Part shown: positions 38,948-48,839 of the stretch, piece by piece
Layout: each line of letters starts with the position of its first letter
How positions within the stretch are numbered: position 1 is the stretch's first letter
Assembly (NCBI RefSeq): GCF_008298015.1
Contig: NZ_VTPX01000007.1
Span: forward strand, 62,001-126,000
Reading direction: 5' to 3'
DNA length: 64,000 nt
Origin: Salinicola corii
GTDB taxonomy: Bacteria; Pseudomonadota; Gammaproteobacteria; Pseudomonadales; Halomonadaceae
Made by a program: the position numbers and the translations under genes
Notes under the pieces: generated by a model
The model's database searches: none
What the model was told of the DNA's origin: nothing
The model's input: the letters and a program-made list of their open reading frames with translations, nothing else

Positions 38948-39670
38948 ATGACCGGATTCTCTTTTCGGGCAGTTTCCGCAAGAGCAGGCGCTTACATCCT
39001 CCTCCTCGCGGGGCTCATGCAAGCGGTACTGACGATCGATGCCAGACATGCTGAAGCTCCCAACTTCAGCGAGACATCGTTGACCGAGCTGACCCAGGCG
39101 CTGCTGCTGCTGCTTTGCGCCGTCATGATGGGTTACATACGCTACCGTTACAGGGTACTGCGCGCCATCAGCCTGCTGATGGGGGCTTTCTTCGCGATGT
39201 CGTTGATTCGCGAAAACGATCTGTGGCTGGATACCTATGTCTTCGACGGAGCCTGGGAATGCCTGGTCGCGCTGGTGGCGCTGCCGTCTCTCGTCGTGAC
39301 GATCCGTACTCGTCACGATTTTGTCGACGAGTTCGCGCAAGTGAGTAATAGCCTGGGATTTGGACTATTCGCGGGTGGTTTCCTGACGACCTACGTATTT
39401 TCTCGTCTCTACGGGCGCAGCGAACTGTGGCAAGCCTTGATGGGCGACCACTATCTACGGGTCGTCAAGGATGCGGCGGAAGAGATAACGGAACTGACCG
39501 GCTACAGTCTGCTGCTGTTCGCGAGCATCGAACTGTTGCTGATGGGAAAAGCACTCTATCAGGCCCGGTCGGCGTCCAACCAGCGGTCACAGGTTCCGGT
39601 CGGCGCTAGCGAGACGACAGCGCCTGCGGCGACCGTGCCTTCCCCATGCAGCGCGGGCAGCGCACGCTAG
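38948..39670 (+). CDS. Multi-pass membrane protein of unknown function
   Basis: Protein of 240 residues with about six hydrophobic segments (AYILLLAGLMQAVLTI; LTQALLLLLCAVMMGYI; AISLLMGAFFAMSLI; CLVALVALPSLVVTI; LGFGLFAGGFLTTYVF; SLLLFASIELLLMGKAL). Between them are conserved-looking polar motifs LIRENDLWLD and RHDFVDEF. The last 40 residues are polar and low complexity. No characterised family was recognised. The gene follows the HbpS-like gene after 88 bases in the same direction but behind its own palindrome, so co-function is not implied. Confidence 0.65.
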   Translation: MTGFSFRAVSARAGAYILLLAGLMQAVLTIDARHAEAPNFSETSLTELTQALLLLLCAVMMGYIRYRYRVLRAISLLMGAFFAMSLIRENDLWLDTYVFDGAWECLVALVALPSLVVTIRTRHDFVDEFAQVSNSLGFGLFAGGFLTTYVFSRLYGRSELWQALMGDHYLRVVKDAAEEITELTGYSLLLFASIELLLMGKALYQARSASNQRSQVPVGASETTAPAATVPSPCSAGSAR

Positions 39671-39757
39671 GCCGGGCACGAGAAAAATCGCTCTGAAACG
39701 AGAAAGCCGCCGATCCTCGAGGATGCGACGGCCCGAACAATCCGGAATCGAAGCGAT

Positions 39758-40423
39758 TCAGTTGTCGGTCACCTTGGGCGGCTCGATTTCCAGCTTCTGA
39801 GCGGCGATGACGGCCTGGGTACGGGAATGAACCCCCAGCTTGCGCAATATCGCGGTCACATGCGCCTTGATGGTGGCCTCCGAGACGTTGAGCTCATAAG
39901 CGATCTGCTTGTTGAGCAAGCCTTCCGTCAGCATGTTGAGCACGCGAAACTGCTGCGGCGTCAGCGAAGCGATCGCCTCGGCGAAGCGGGCATCTTCCTC
40001 GCTGCCTTCCCCCATGGCATCGGCCAGGTCCGAGGGCAACCAGACCTCCCCCTTGAGGACTTCTCCAATGGCTTCGGCAATGGTATCCAGCGAAGCGGAC
40101 TTGGGAATGAAACCCGAGGCGCCATAATCGATGGCGCGACGAACGACATCCACCTCTTCACTGCCCGACACCACGGTCACCGGGATATCCGGCATCTGTC
40201 CACGAAGTTGGATCAGCCCCGAAAATCCGTGAGCGCCGGGCATGTGCAAGTCGAGCAGGATCAAATCGGCATCGGGATGGCGAGTGACGACTTCCGTCGT
40301 CGCCTCCATGGTATCCGCCTCGACGATCTCCGCTTGCGGCGACACCTGTCGCAATGCCTGATTGAGCGCCGCCCGGAAGAGTGGGTGGTCATCGGCAACG
40401 ATGAATTTCTGGGCAAAAGCCAT
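39758..40423 (-). CDS. LuxR-type two-component response regulator
   Basis: Response regulator of 221 residues. The receiver domain has acidic D11/D12 (FIVADDHPLF), phospho-acceptor D58 (LILLDLHMPG) and the switch Lys in FIPKSAS. The output domain near 150-215 is a NarL/LuxR helix-turn-helix (LTPQQFRVLNMLTEGLLNKQIAYELNVSEATIKAHVTAILRKLGV). It lies just beyond acs in the same orientation; NarL-type regulators next to acs are known in pseudomonads (ErdR/AgmR type), so control of acetate or ethanol metabolism is plausible. No sensor kinase is nearby. Confidence 0.9.
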   Translation of the reverse strand: MAFAQKFIVADDHPLFRAALNQALRQVSPQAEIVEADTMEATTEVVTRHPDADLILLDLHMPGAHGFSGLIQLRGQMPDIPVTVVSGSEEVDVVRRAIDYGASGFIPKSASLDTIAEAIGEVLKGEVWLPSDLADAMGEGSEEDARFAEAIASLTPQQFRVLNMLTEGLLNKQIAYELNVSEATIKAHVTAILRKLGVHSRTQAVIAAQKLEIEPPKVTDN

Positions 40424-40812
40424 TGATTCTCCTCCGGCGCTGTCGAGATATGTGGCGAGATAGCCGGTTCACTATCGCCATCTGGACAATATAATCCAAC
40501 TATTGATTAACGGCATGTTACCCCATGCGATCGTGGAATCCCAAGCCTCAAATCAACGCGGGGAAAATCCCCGTATAGTCGGTGGGTAGGCACGTGGTAT
40601 ATGCGAAAAAAAAGTTCGGTCGTCCCGGAAAGCTGGCGCGCTTCCCTCCCTTCGGAGTGGCACGAAACTCACTGCGAGGAAAGCCTCTTTCAAGACGACC
40701 GAACGACAATCATCAGTCAAAATAAGCGCTCATGGCCCATATTAACTAGTCATATAGTTGTTACCCTGATAATGGAAAAAGCCATTGTCATTTAGCCCTC
40801 GTCATCGCCCCC
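40424..40812. other. Intergenic region between acs and the response regulator
   Basis: 389 bases. A small hairpin CGGGGA/TCCCCG is at 40559-40573. An open frame of 64 codons at 40601-40795 has no ribosome site and no recognisable product and is not called. The region should hold the response-regulator promoter and the acs 3' end. Confidence 0.4.
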
Positions 40813-42765
40813 TCAGATACGTACGTGACGATTTTCGATCAGATCCTCCACGACGCCGGGATCGGCGAGCGTCGAGGTGTCGCCCAGGCCATCGCACTCG
40901 TCGGCTGCGATCTTGCGCAGGATACGGCGCATGATCTTGCCGGAGCGGGTCTTCGGCAGCCCCGGCGCCCACTGGATCACGTCGGGAGTGGCGATGGGAC
41001 CGATATCCTTGCGCACCCACTGCTTGAGCTCCTGCTTCAATTCGTCGCTGGGCTCCACGTCGTCATTGAGCGTGACATAGACGTAGATGCCCTGTCCCTT
41101 GATGTCGTGCGGGTATCCGACCACGGCTGCCTCGGCCACGGACTCATGCGCGACCAGGGACGACTCGATCTCCGCCGTGCCCATGCGGTGACCGGATACG
41201 TTCAGCACATCGTCGATGCGCCCGGTGATCCAGTAATCCCCATCCTCGTCACGACGGCAGCCATCACCGGTGAAGTAGACCCCTTCGTAGGTCGAGAAAT
41301 AGGTCTGCACGAAACGGTCGTGGTTGTTCCAGATGGAGCGGGCCTGCCCGGGCCAGGAGTCCAGAATGACCAGATTGCCGTCGGCCGCCCCCTCGAGCCG
41401 CCTGCCCTCGTTGTCGACCAGCGCCGGCTGAACGCCGAAGAACGGCTTGGTCGCGCACCCCGGCTTGAGATCGGTCGCCCCCGGCATCGGCGTGATCATG
41501 TGCCCGCCGGTTTCGGTCTGCCACCAGGTGTCGACGATCGGGCAACGGGAGTTGCCAACCACGCGATAGAACCAGTCCCAGGCCTCCGGGTTGATCGGCT
41601 CCCCGACCGAGCCGAGGATCCGCAACGAATCGCGCCGGCTGTCGTCCATGATGTGCTCGCCATGCGCCATCAGCGCGCGAATGGCGGTCGGCGAGGTGTA
41701 AAGAATCGCCACCTGATGCTTGTCGACGATCTGGCCGATACGCCCGTGGCTCGGGTAAGTCGGCACGCCTTCGAACATCAGCGTCGTGGCACCGTTGGCA
41801 AGCGGCCCGTAGACGATATAGCTGTGCCCCGTGATCCAGCCGACATCGGCGGCGCACCAGTAGACCTCGCCTTCGTGGTAATCGAAAACCGTGCGATGCG
41901 TCAGCGCGGCATAGAGGAGATACCCGCCAGAGGTGTGCTTCAACCCCTTGGGCGTTCCTGTCGAGCCCGAGGTATAGAGGATGAACAGCGGGTCCTCGGC
42001 GTTCACCGGCTCCGCGGGACAATCGGTGGACTGCTGATCGACCACGTCGTCGAACCAGCGATCGCGCCCCTCGTGCCACTGGATATCACCACCGGTGCGC
42101 CTGACTACCAGCACCGACTCGACCACGTCGGTGCCCTCTCGCGTCAACGCCGCGTCGACGTTGTCCTTCAACGGCACCTGCTTGCCGCCGCGTACCGATT
42201 CGTCGGCGGTGATCACGACGCGGGACTGGGAGTCGACGACACGTCCCGCCAGTGCGTCCGGAGAGAATCCGCCGAACACCACCGAATGCACTGCGCCGAT
42301 CCGGGCACAGGCGAGCATGGCCATGGCCGCTTCCGGCACCATCGGCATGTAGAGCGTGACCGTATCACCCTTGCCGACGCCCAGAGACTTGAGACCGTTG
42401 GCGAGCTGCGAGACTCGCTGATGCAACTCGCGATAGGTAATGATCTTATGGTCGTTCGGATCGTCGCCTTCCCAGATGATGGCCGGCTGGTCGCCGCGGG
42501 AATCGAGATGACGATCGAGGCAGTTGTGGGCGACGTTGAGCTCACCATCCTCGAACCAGCGAATATCGACGTTATCGGAGGCAAACGACGTGTTCTTGAT
42601 GGTGGAGGGCTTCTTGCTCCAGCTCAGGCTGTCGGCCTGCTCCCGCCAGAAGCCTTCGGGGTCTTCCACCGACTGGCGATAGAGCTGCTGGTAACGATCG
42701 CGATCGATCCAGGCATCGGCTGCCAAGCGCTCATCGACAGGATATATGCGCTGCTGTTCGCTCAT
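40813..42765 (-). CDS. acs: Acetyl-CoA synthetase (AMP-forming)
   Basis: Enzyme of 650 residues making acetyl-CoA from acetate, CoA and ATP through acetyl-AMP, the high-affinity route of acetate use. The P-loop-like [14 protein letters not shown], the aromatic [17 protein letters not shown] and the hinge [22 protein letters not shown] are diagnostic. [12 protein letters not shown] near the end contains catalytic K610, the site usually controlled by acetylation. The start [10 protein letters not shown] fits the family. A long antisense open frame covers this gene and is disregarded. Confidence 0.96.
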   Translation of the reverse strand: MSEQQRIYPVDERLAADAWIDRDRYQQLYRQSVEDPEGFWREQADSLSWSKKPSTIKNTSFASDNVDIRWFEDGELNVAHNCLDRHLDSRGDQPAIIWEGDDPNDHKIITYRELHQRVSQLANGLKSLGVGKGDTVTLYMPMVPEAAMAMLACARIGAVHSVVFGGFSPDALAGRVVDSQSRVVITADESVRGGKQVPLKDNVDAALTREGTDVVESVLVVRRTGGDIQWHEGRDRWFDDVVDQQSTDCPAEPVNAEDPLFILYTSGSTGTPKGLKHTSGGYLLYAALTHRTVFDYHEGEVYWCAADVGWITGHSYIVYGPLANGATTLMFEGVPTYPSHGRIGQIVDKHQVAILYTSPTAIRALMAHGEHIMDDSRRDSLRILGSVGEPINPEAWDWFYRVVGNSRCPIVDTWWQTETGGHMITPMPGATDLKPGCATKPFFGVQPALVDNEGRRLEGAADGNLVILDSWPGQARSIWNNHDRFVQTYFSTYEGVYFTGDGCRRDEDGDYWITGRIDDVLNVSGHRMGTAEIESSLVAHESVAEAAVVGYPHDIKGQGIYVYVTLNDDVEPSDELKQELKQWVRKDIGPIATPDVIQWAPGLPKTRSGKIMRRILRKIAADECDGLGDTSTLADPGVVEDLIENRHVRI

Positions 42766-42997
42766 GCTCCAATCCCCCTTCGTTCGAACCCATTCGACGG
42801 TGAAAGCCTAGCCGACTCAATGTGATAGACCCTCGCTTGCGCGGTCCGTCAGCATATAACGGCGGCACCGGCCACCCCCTATTAGACCTTCGTCTCACCG
42901 AGTTTCGGTCAACCTGCGCCGTTGCGCCAATTCCGTGAACGAGGCGATGGCGGCAATTGACGAAACCGGCAAGCGACGGCCCGGCGCGACACTCATG

Positions 42998-43573
42998 CTA
43001 TTGGGGCGTTTCCCGGTGAGCGAAGCTCAGTGGTGCTCGGCAGTGACGGCACCGGTAACGGGTGCCCTTCAGTGCCTGCGAATGACGCCGACCGGTAAAG
43101 CGATGCAGTGTCTCGCAACGGCAGCGGTAGAGATAGGGCGCGGGACTGGCGCGCGCCACGTCGAAGCGGTGCGTGACGACTGGCGCCAGGCCGTAGAGAT
43201 TCCGCATCACCGTCTTCCACTCGCGTCCGTGGGGACGGGCCCGCGCGCCCTCTTCGAGATGAAAGACCAGCCAGTGCGCCATCTCGTGAGGTACGATCTC
43301 ATCGATGAAAGCCTGCCGATTTCCCTGCAGCAGCGTGCGATTGAAGCGTAGCCCGCCACGCTGGTAGTGGGCCTGCCCTGCGCTTCGTCCACGCAGATCG
43401 AACCAGATCCGCGGCCGGGGCAGCGCCGGATGCACCTCCCGTGCCAGTTGCCAGGCCGCCTCCGCCTGACGCAAGAGCCGTCTTTCGAGCGCGGCGGGGT
43501 CAAGCGCATCCAGCGCCTGGGCATCGCTTTCCCCGAGCGCGGGGGCGGGAGAGGAGGAACGCAGATTCGTCAT
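42998..43573 (-). CDS. sprT: SprT-family zinc metalloprotein
   Basis: Protein of 191 residues. The zinc motif HEMAH (H96-E97-M-A-H100) in DEIVPHEMAHWLVFH defines the SprT/SprT-like (M48-like) fold. A later GREWKTVMRNLYGL and a zinc ribbon with CRCE and CRHC pairs (YLYRCRCETLHRF...TRYRCRHCRAPLSF) complete the family layout. Length is slightly above E. coli SprT because of a short N-terminal extension. The start at 43573 lacks a strong ribosome site but reproduces the family size. Divergent from the YecA-family gene. The biological role of bacterial SprT is poorly known. Confidence 0.85.
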   Translation of the reverse strand: MTNLRSSSPAPALGESDAQALDALDPAALERRLLRQAEAAWQLAREVHPALPRPRIWFDLRGRSAGQAHYQRGGLRFNRTLLQGNRQAFIDEIVPHEMAHWLVFHLEEGARARPHGREWKTVMRNLYGLAPVVTHRFDVARASPAPYLYRCRCETLHRFTGRRHSQALKGTRYRCRHCRAPLSFAHRETPQ

Positions 43574-43641
43574 GGGGTGATAGAATGCCGACGACAGCCA
43601 TGGGCGTCCAGCCCGCCCCCCATCACGCCACGGAGAGTTGC

Positions 43642-44307
43642 ATGCCTGAAGCCCAGGATGACGCCATCGACAGCCAGCCGCCATTGGACGATGACGCACT
43701 TGCCAGGCTCGACGATTACCTGGCCTCCGAGCGCCTCGGCGAGGAAGCGCCCGACCTGATCGGCACACACGGTTATCTGGTCGCGCTGGCGGTATCTCCC
43801 GGCGAGGTCCCGCCGGACGTCTGGCTCGCCGAGCTGTTCGAGGGCGAGCCACCGTTCGAGCATGCCGCCGAGCGCGACGAGGTTCTGGGGCTGCTCGAGG
43901 CGCTCAAGAACAACGCCGGGAGCATCATGGAACGCTGCCACCGGATCGAACTGCCTTTCGATACCGAACTGGATGCGGACGGCGAGATGGTCGCGGCCAT
44001 CGAGGATTGGTGCGCGGGTTTCATGCAAGGCGTGTTCGTGGACGAGGCCGCCTGGTTCTCCCAGGATGAGGCCCATGTGGCGGCCCTGCTGCTGCCGTTC
44101 ATGGCGCTGTCGGGACTGTTCGACGACGAACCCGAAATGGCGGAAATGGTGGCCGACGACTCGCAGTTTTCCGCCCTGGCGGGTCAACTGGCCGAACTGA
44201 CGCTGGATCTCTACCTGCATTTTCGGGTTCCGCCCGAACCGCCCAGAGGCAAGGGTGCCGTCAGGACGAAGACCGCCGCAAGCCGGAAGCGCGGCGGCAA
44301 GCGCTGA
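43642..44307 (+). CDS. UPF0149 (YgfB/YecA) family protein
   Basis: Acidic protein of 221 residues. LDDYLASERLGEEAPDLIGTHGYLVALAVSPGEVPPDVWLAELF near the N-terminus and IEDWCAGFMQGVFVDEAAW in the middle are family signatures. The C-terminal SEC-C zinc motif seen in some YecA proteins is missing; instead there is a basic tail (RTKTAASRKRGGKR). GGAG lies before the ATG at 43642; longer in-frame starts overlap sprT. Function unknown. Confidence 0.8.
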   Translation: MPEAQDDAIDSQPPLDDDALARLDDYLASERLGEEAPDLIGTHGYLVALAVSPGEVPPDVWLAELFEGEPPFEHAAERDEVLGLLEALKNNAGSIMERCHRIELPFDTELDADGEMVAAIEDWCAGFMQGVFVDEAAWFSQDEAHVAALLLPFMALSGLFDDEPEMAEMVADDSQFSALAGQLAELTLDLYLHFRVPPEPPRGKGAVRTKTAASRKRGGKR

Positions 44308-44319
44308 GCGGGCCGGATG

Positions 44320-45444
44320 CTACTTGAGACGCGTCACCCAGGCGTTGAGCGTCCCGAACAGCCACTCCCTCACTCGCTGCCACCATGAACGCTGCGCCCA
44401 ACTGGCGGCATCGATACACCGGCTGGTAGCGAAATTGCGCTCGAAAAGCCGCGACACCTCGGTGGCAAACGCCGCGTTGTCGATCTCTTGATTGGCCTCG
44501 AGATTCCACTGCAGGCTCCAGTGATCGAAATTGCACGACCCCAGTGAGACCCAGTCGTCGATCACGCTGAACTTGGCATGAATGAAGTTGGGCTGAAACT
44601 CGTAGATCTTGACCCCCGCCTTGAGCAGTCGGCCATAGAATCGCTGCCCGGCGTAGCGAACGCCAGGGTGGTCGTGATGGCCGCCGGCCAGCAGCAGGCG
44701 CACATCGATGCCACGCCGCGCCGCGCGGGCCAGCGCACGGCGGAGACTGAGCGTCGGCACGAAATAGGGCGTGCACAGCCACAGCCGGCGGCGGGAGGTG
44801 CCGATGCGGCTCTGCAGCGAGACACGAATGGCCTGATAGCGGTGCCCTCGCCCCCAGATCGCTCTGCCACGCACGCCTGCGGCCGACGGCTCGGGTGGCG
44901 GCAGGGCCTGCAGAGACGATGCCAGGCGCGTCCTGGCGCCCTCTCCCCGGGTCAACGGCGAGTCCCAGACCTGGACGAACAGCCGCATCCAGTCCTCCAC
45001 GACCGGCCCCAGGATGCGCACCGCGACCTCGTACCAGGCATCGATGAACTCGTCGACGATCCCGAACCCTCCGGTGAAGGCGGTGCTGCCGTCGACGATC
45101 ACGAGCTTGCGATGATCGCGCATCAGGTTGCCGCCCAACCGCGTCACCGACAGCGGGTTGAAGAATCTCAGCTCGACGCCGCCTTCCCGCAACCGCTGCC
45201 GGTCGCTACGCGACAGCCCCATGCTTCCCACGCCGTCGAGCATCAGCTTGACCTCGACGCCGCGGGACGCCGCCGCGACCAGCAGCTCGATGAAGCGATC
45301 GGCCAGCGTCCCCGACTCCATCAAGTAGAGCTCGACCCACAAGCGATGCCGGGCGCCCTCGATGGCTTCCCGCATGGCCGGCCAGAAGCGCTTGCCTTCC
45401 GGCAACAGTTCGAATCGATTGCCATCCTTCCATGTCGCTTGCAT
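44320..45444 (-). CDS. Cardiolipin synthase (phospholipase D superfamily)
   Basis: Enzyme of 374 residues joining phosphatidyl groups to form cardiolipin at the inner membrane. Two HKD motifs are present: H111-R-K113...D118 (DHRKLVIVDGSTAFTGG) and H289-A-K291...D296 (HAKFSVIDDWVSLGSCNFD). It lacks N-terminal membrane helices, so it resembles ClsB rather than ClsA. The ATG at 45444 has GGGAGG upstream. It is convergent with the YecA-family gene (12-base gap) and divergent from plsB, so two membrane-lipid genes share a control region. Confidence 0.88.
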   Translation of the reverse strand: MQATWKDGNRFELLPEGKRFWPAMREAIEGARHRLWVELYLMESGTLADRFIELLVAAASRGVEVKLMLDGVGSMGLSRSDRQRLREGGVELRFFNPLSVTRLGGNLMRDHRKLVIVDGSTAFTGGFGIVDEFIDAWYEVAVRILGPVVEDWMRLFVQVWDSPLTRGEGARTRLASSLQALPPPEPSAAGVRGRAIWGRGHRYQAIRVSLQSRIGTSRRRLWLCTPYFVPTLSLRRALARAARRGIDVRLLLAGGHHDHPGVRYAGQRFYGRLLKAGVKIYEFQPNFIHAKFSVIDDWVSLGSCNFDHWSLQWNLEANQEIDNAAFATEVSRLFERNFATSRCIDAASWAQRSWWQRVREWLFGTLNAWVTRLK

Positions 45445-45572
45445 GAACCGCGCCTCCCTGGTCGCTGCCGATTGACGCACGTTTGGCGTTTCAGGGAAAG
45501 CCTGTCGATCCTGTCATCGCTGCGCCGCGACGATATCGCTATACTCATGGATTTGCGGGGGAAATGGCGTCG

Positions 45573-48002
45573 ATGCAGGCATCCATGGGACTTCAACGGC
45601 TGTGGCATCGTCTGGCCAGTCGTCTGCTCGATCGCTGGCTCGCCTTCCGCCTGGTCGAACCGGAGCCATTCCAGCTCGACGCCACGCTCCCCACGCTCTA
45701 TGTCATTGCCCGCCCCGCCCTGACCGATGAAATCGCCATCGATCGGTTGAGCCGCGATCTCGACCTCCCCGACGCCGGCCAGTGGCATCAGCTCGGTCAC
45801 GCCTCGCTTCCCGGCTGCTTTGCGCTGCCACGTCTGCGACTCAGCCGTGGCGCGATCCAGGGCCAGCACTCGGCTCACCTGCAGCATCTGCTGGATGCCC
45901 TCGAGGCCGACGCCACTCTGGATGCGCAACTGGTGCCGGTGAGCGTTTTCTGGAGCCGGGCGCCGGGCAAGGATTTCGGCTTCTGGAAGATGCTGGCCGC
46001 CGACGACTGGGCCTGGAGCGGGCGGTTGCGCCGACTGCTGTCGGTGATCGTCAACGGCCGCCACCTTGAAGCGCACTTCGGCGAGCCAATCCGGCTGAGA
46101 CCGCTGATCGACGACCCCGAGGTCACCTTGACCCAACGCAAGGTGGCCCGCGTGCTGCGGGTCCACTTCAGGCGCATTCGCGCACGCGTACTGGGGCCGG
46201 ATATCTCCCATCACCGGACGCTGATGCGCGGCGTGGTCGATAGTCGTCCGGTGCGGGAAGCCATCCGGGAAGCCGTCGAGGCCGACCGCAGCACCCCGGC
46301 CCGGGAGCGGCGTCGGGCCGAACGCTACGCGCGCGAGATCGCCTCCAACATGTCCTACCCGGTCATGCGATTTCTCTACGAGTTACTCAAGCGGCTGTGG
46401 AACCGGCTCTACGAGGGCGTCGACGTATACGGACTGGACGCGGTCAAGGCGATAGCCGGCGAGCGGACACTGATCTACGTCCCCTGCCACCGCAGTCATA
46501 TCGATTATCTGCTGCTCTCCTACGTGCTCTATCGGGAAGGGCTGATGCCGCCACACATCGCCGCCGGTCGCAATCTGGACATGCCGGTGATCGGCGCTCT
46601 GCTGCGCCGGGGCGGTGCCTTCTTTCTGCGCCGGAGCTTCAAGGACAATCGGCTCTACGCCGCGGTCTTCAACGAATACCTGCACCGCCTGATTGCACGC
46701 GGTCACCCGGTGGAGTACTTCATCGAAGGCGGTCGTTCGCGCACCGGGAGAATGCTGTCGCCCCGTCCCGGCATGCTGGCCATGACGCTGCGCTCGTTCG
46801 CCCGCGACGCCATCCGGGACGTCGCCTTCGTGCCGGTCCACGTCGGTTACGAGCGCGTGCTGGAGAGCAACAGCTATCTGCGCGAGCTGCGTGGCGGCCA
46901 GAAGAAGAAGGAGTCGCCCCTCGACCTGCTTCGCGTACTCAAGCATCTGCGCGAGCCCCACGGTCGGGTCACCGTCAGCGTTGGCGAGCCGCTGTCGCTG
47001 ACGGACTTCCTGAACGAGGCCGTTCCAGGCTGGCAGAACGATCCCGTTTCGGCGCGTCCGGAGTGGTTGCATCGCGCCGTGCCACTGCTGGGAAAGACGC
47101 TGGCGCGGCGGATCAACGACGCCGCCAGCCTGAACGCCGTTTCGCTGGTCGCCATGACCTTGCTGGCGACACCCCATCACACCATCGAATCCGATCTTCT
47201 GGCCCATCACATCGGCCTTCTGGTCAGGCTGCAGCGCAACCTGCCCGGGAGCCGGCACTGCCAACTGCCGGCGGGCGAACCGGCCGACTGGATCGAGCAC
47301 GTGGCCAGTCTTGGCTTCGTGACACGGCAGTCCCAGGCCCTTGGCGAACTGGTCACCGCACGCCCGGAACAAGCGACGCTGCTGACCTGGTATCGCAACA
47401 ACGTCTTGCACCTGTTCATGCACCTGGGCCTGGTGGCGTTCGCCTTTCGCAATAATGCGGCATTCACGCTGGACGATCTCGATACGCTGCTGTCGCCGGC
47501 CTGGCCGCTACTGGCAAACGAGCTCTATTTCGCGCCCCCTGCCGATCCGCGCGAGCGTCTGAGCGCTACGCTCTCCGCGCTGACCGAGGAAGGCCTGCTG
47601 CAAGTGACCGACAACGGCTGGCGTCGGCAGCCGGGACACCTGGAATCCAGCGAGCACCTGAGACTGCTGGGGCAGCCGGTACAGCCAACCCTGGAGCGCG
47701 CCTACCTGTTGCTGGCATCGCTGTTGCGCTATCCCAGTGGTGAGTTGACCCAGGAGGCGCTCGAGGAGCACAGCCGCCAGCTGGCCGAGCGCCTGACACT
47801 GTTGTCGGGTCTCAACGCCCCTGAGTTCTTCGACAAACGACTTTTCAGCGGCATGCTGGAGACGCTCGAAGAGCAGGGCTGGTTGCGCGTCGAGAACGAG
47901 AGACTGTTCTACGACGATTCGGTGCGGCAAACGCAGATGCGCAGTCGGGCACTTTTCGACCCGGAGCTGCGCCATCGGCTGGTCAGACTGACGCGTCAGT
48001 GA
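45573..48002 (+). CDS. plsB: Glycerol-3-phosphate 1-O-acyltransferase PlsB
   Basis: Membrane-bound acyltransferase of about 809 residues catalysing the first step of phospholipid synthesis. Block I is H306-X4-D311 (CHRSHIDYLLLSY); further blocks GGAFFLRRSF, VEYFIEGGRSRTGR and VAFVPVHVGYERV follow, as in PlsB. The start is uncertain: ATGs at 45564, 45573 and 45585 compete; GGGGGA at 45557-45562 spaces best with 45573 and gives a near-standard length. It is adjacent to and divergent from a cardiolipin synthase. Confidence 0.94.
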   Translation: MQASMGLQRLWHRLASRLLDRWLAFRLVEPEPFQLDATLPTLYVIARPALTDEIAIDRLSRDLDLPDAGQWHQLGHASLPGCFALPRLRLSRGAIQGQHSAHLQHLLDALEADATLDAQLVPVSVFWSRAPGKDFGFWKMLAADDWAWSGRLRRLLSVIVNGRHLEAHFGEPIRLRPLIDDPEVTLTQRKVARVLRVHFRRIRARVLGPDISHHRTLMRGVVDSRPVREAIREAVEADRSTPARERRRAERYAREIASNMSYPVMRFLYELLKRLWNRLYEGVDVYGLDAVKAIAGERTLIYVPCHRSHIDYLLLSYVLYREGLMPPHIAAGRNLDMPVIGALLRRGGAFFLRRSFKDNRLYAAVFNEYLHRLIARGHPVEYFIEGGRSRTGRMLSPRPGMLAMTLRSFARDAIRDVAFVPVHVGYERVLESNSYLRELRGGQKKKESPLDLLRVLKHLREPHGRVTVSVGEPLSLTDFLNEAVPGWQNDPVSARPEWLHRAVPLLGKTLARRINDAASLNAVSLVAMTLLATPHHTIESDLLAHHIGLLVRLQRNLPGSRHCQLPAGEPADWIEHVASLGFVTRQSQALGELVTARPEQATLLTWYRNNVLHLFMHLGLVAFAFRNNAAFTLDDLDTLLSPAWPLLANELYFAPPADPRERLSATLSALTEEGLLQVTDNGWRRQPGHLESSEHLRLLGQPVQPTLERAYLLLASLLRYPSGELTQEALEEHSRQLAERLTLLSGLNAPEFFDKRLFSGMLETLEEQGWLRVENERLFYDDSVRQTQMRSRALFDPELRHRLVRLTRQ

Positions 48003-48026
48003 ACGGCTTGCACCGCGCGAGCCGTC

Positions 48027-48827
48027 TCAGGCGATTCGCCTGGCGGCCTCGCGGCGGCGCTTGAGTTCGTAGATCACCGCCAGCCCCACCGTGAACACGA
48101 TCATCACCAGCGCCAGCGCGTTGACCGCCGGGGTCAGGCCGGTACGGACCTTGGAGGCAATGTAGACGGTCAGCGTGGTGTCGTAGCCGGCAACGAAAAG
48201 CGTGGTGTTGTAGTTCTCCAGTGACTGGAGGAATGCCAAGACCGCCGCCGACAGGATGGCCGGCCTGAGGTATGGCAGTAGAATTCGGCGGAACACCTGC
48301 CACTGACTGGCCCCGAGATCCAGCGCCGCGCGCTCCAGGGTGCGATCGAAACGCTGTAGCCTGGCCGCCACCATCAACATGACATACGCCGCGATAAATG
48401 CGCTCTGGGCAATGACGGTCAACGCGATACCTCCGTTCACCCCCCAGTCGCGCCAGAAGATCAGCGTCGAGATACCGATGATGACACCTGGCGTCAGCAG
48501 CGGCGACAGGATCAGCGCATAGATGAAGGACTTGCCACGACCATCTACCGTGGTCAGAAAAAGCGCACTGGCCACCCCAATGGGCAGCGCCAGACAGAGC
48601 ACTCCCACGGCGACCAGCAAGCTGTTGGCCAACGAATCCCACATCCCCCCGTCGGCCCACAGCGCCGAGAACCAGCGAAGGGTCGTTCCGGTCCAGGGCG
48701 TGACGGTGGGGAAACGGCTCTCGTTGAACGTCGCTGCCGCCATGATCAACAACGGCAGGAAAAGGTAGGCGAAAAAAATCACCAGGTAGGCCTTGAACGC
48801 CCAGGAGAAGAATCGCGAAGAACTCAT
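48027..48827 (-). CDS. Polyamine-type ABC transporter permease (PotC/PotI-like)
   Basis: Inner-membrane permease of 266 residues with six hydrophobic segments. The EAA loop LERAALDLGASQWQVFRRILLPYLRPAILSAAVLAFLQSLENYNTTLFVAG lies near 165-215 and matches the PotC/PotI/YdcV group. AGGAACGG precedes the ATG. Third in a run ATPase, permease, permease; the preceding permease stops 12 bases upstream. Probable substrates are putrescine, spermidine or a related cation. Confidence 0.87.
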   Translation of the reverse strand: MSSSRFFSWAFKAYLVIFFAYLFLPLLIMAAATFNESRFPTVTPWTGTTLRWFSALWADGGMWDSLANSLLVAVGVLCLALPIGVASALFLTTVDGRGKSFIYALILSPLLTPGVIIGISTLIFWRDWGVNGGIALTVIAQSAFIAAYVMLMVAARLQRFDRTLERAALDLGASQWQVFRRILLPYLRPAILSAAVLAFLQSLENYNTTLFVAGYDTTLTVYIASKVRTGLTPAVNALALVMIVFTVGLAVIYELKRRREAARRIA

Positions 48828-48839
48828 TAAGCACCGTTC

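Noticed and set aside
40601-40795. 64-codon open frame between acs and the response regulator
   Set aside because: No ribosome site upstream and no recognisable product; position is consistent with a promoter region.
40825-42825. 666-codon open frame antisense to acs
   Set aside because: It lies opposite a textbook acetyl-CoA synthetase gene and has a composition-driven, low-complexity His/Arg/Asp-rich product without recognisable domains; typical of GC-rich antisense frames.
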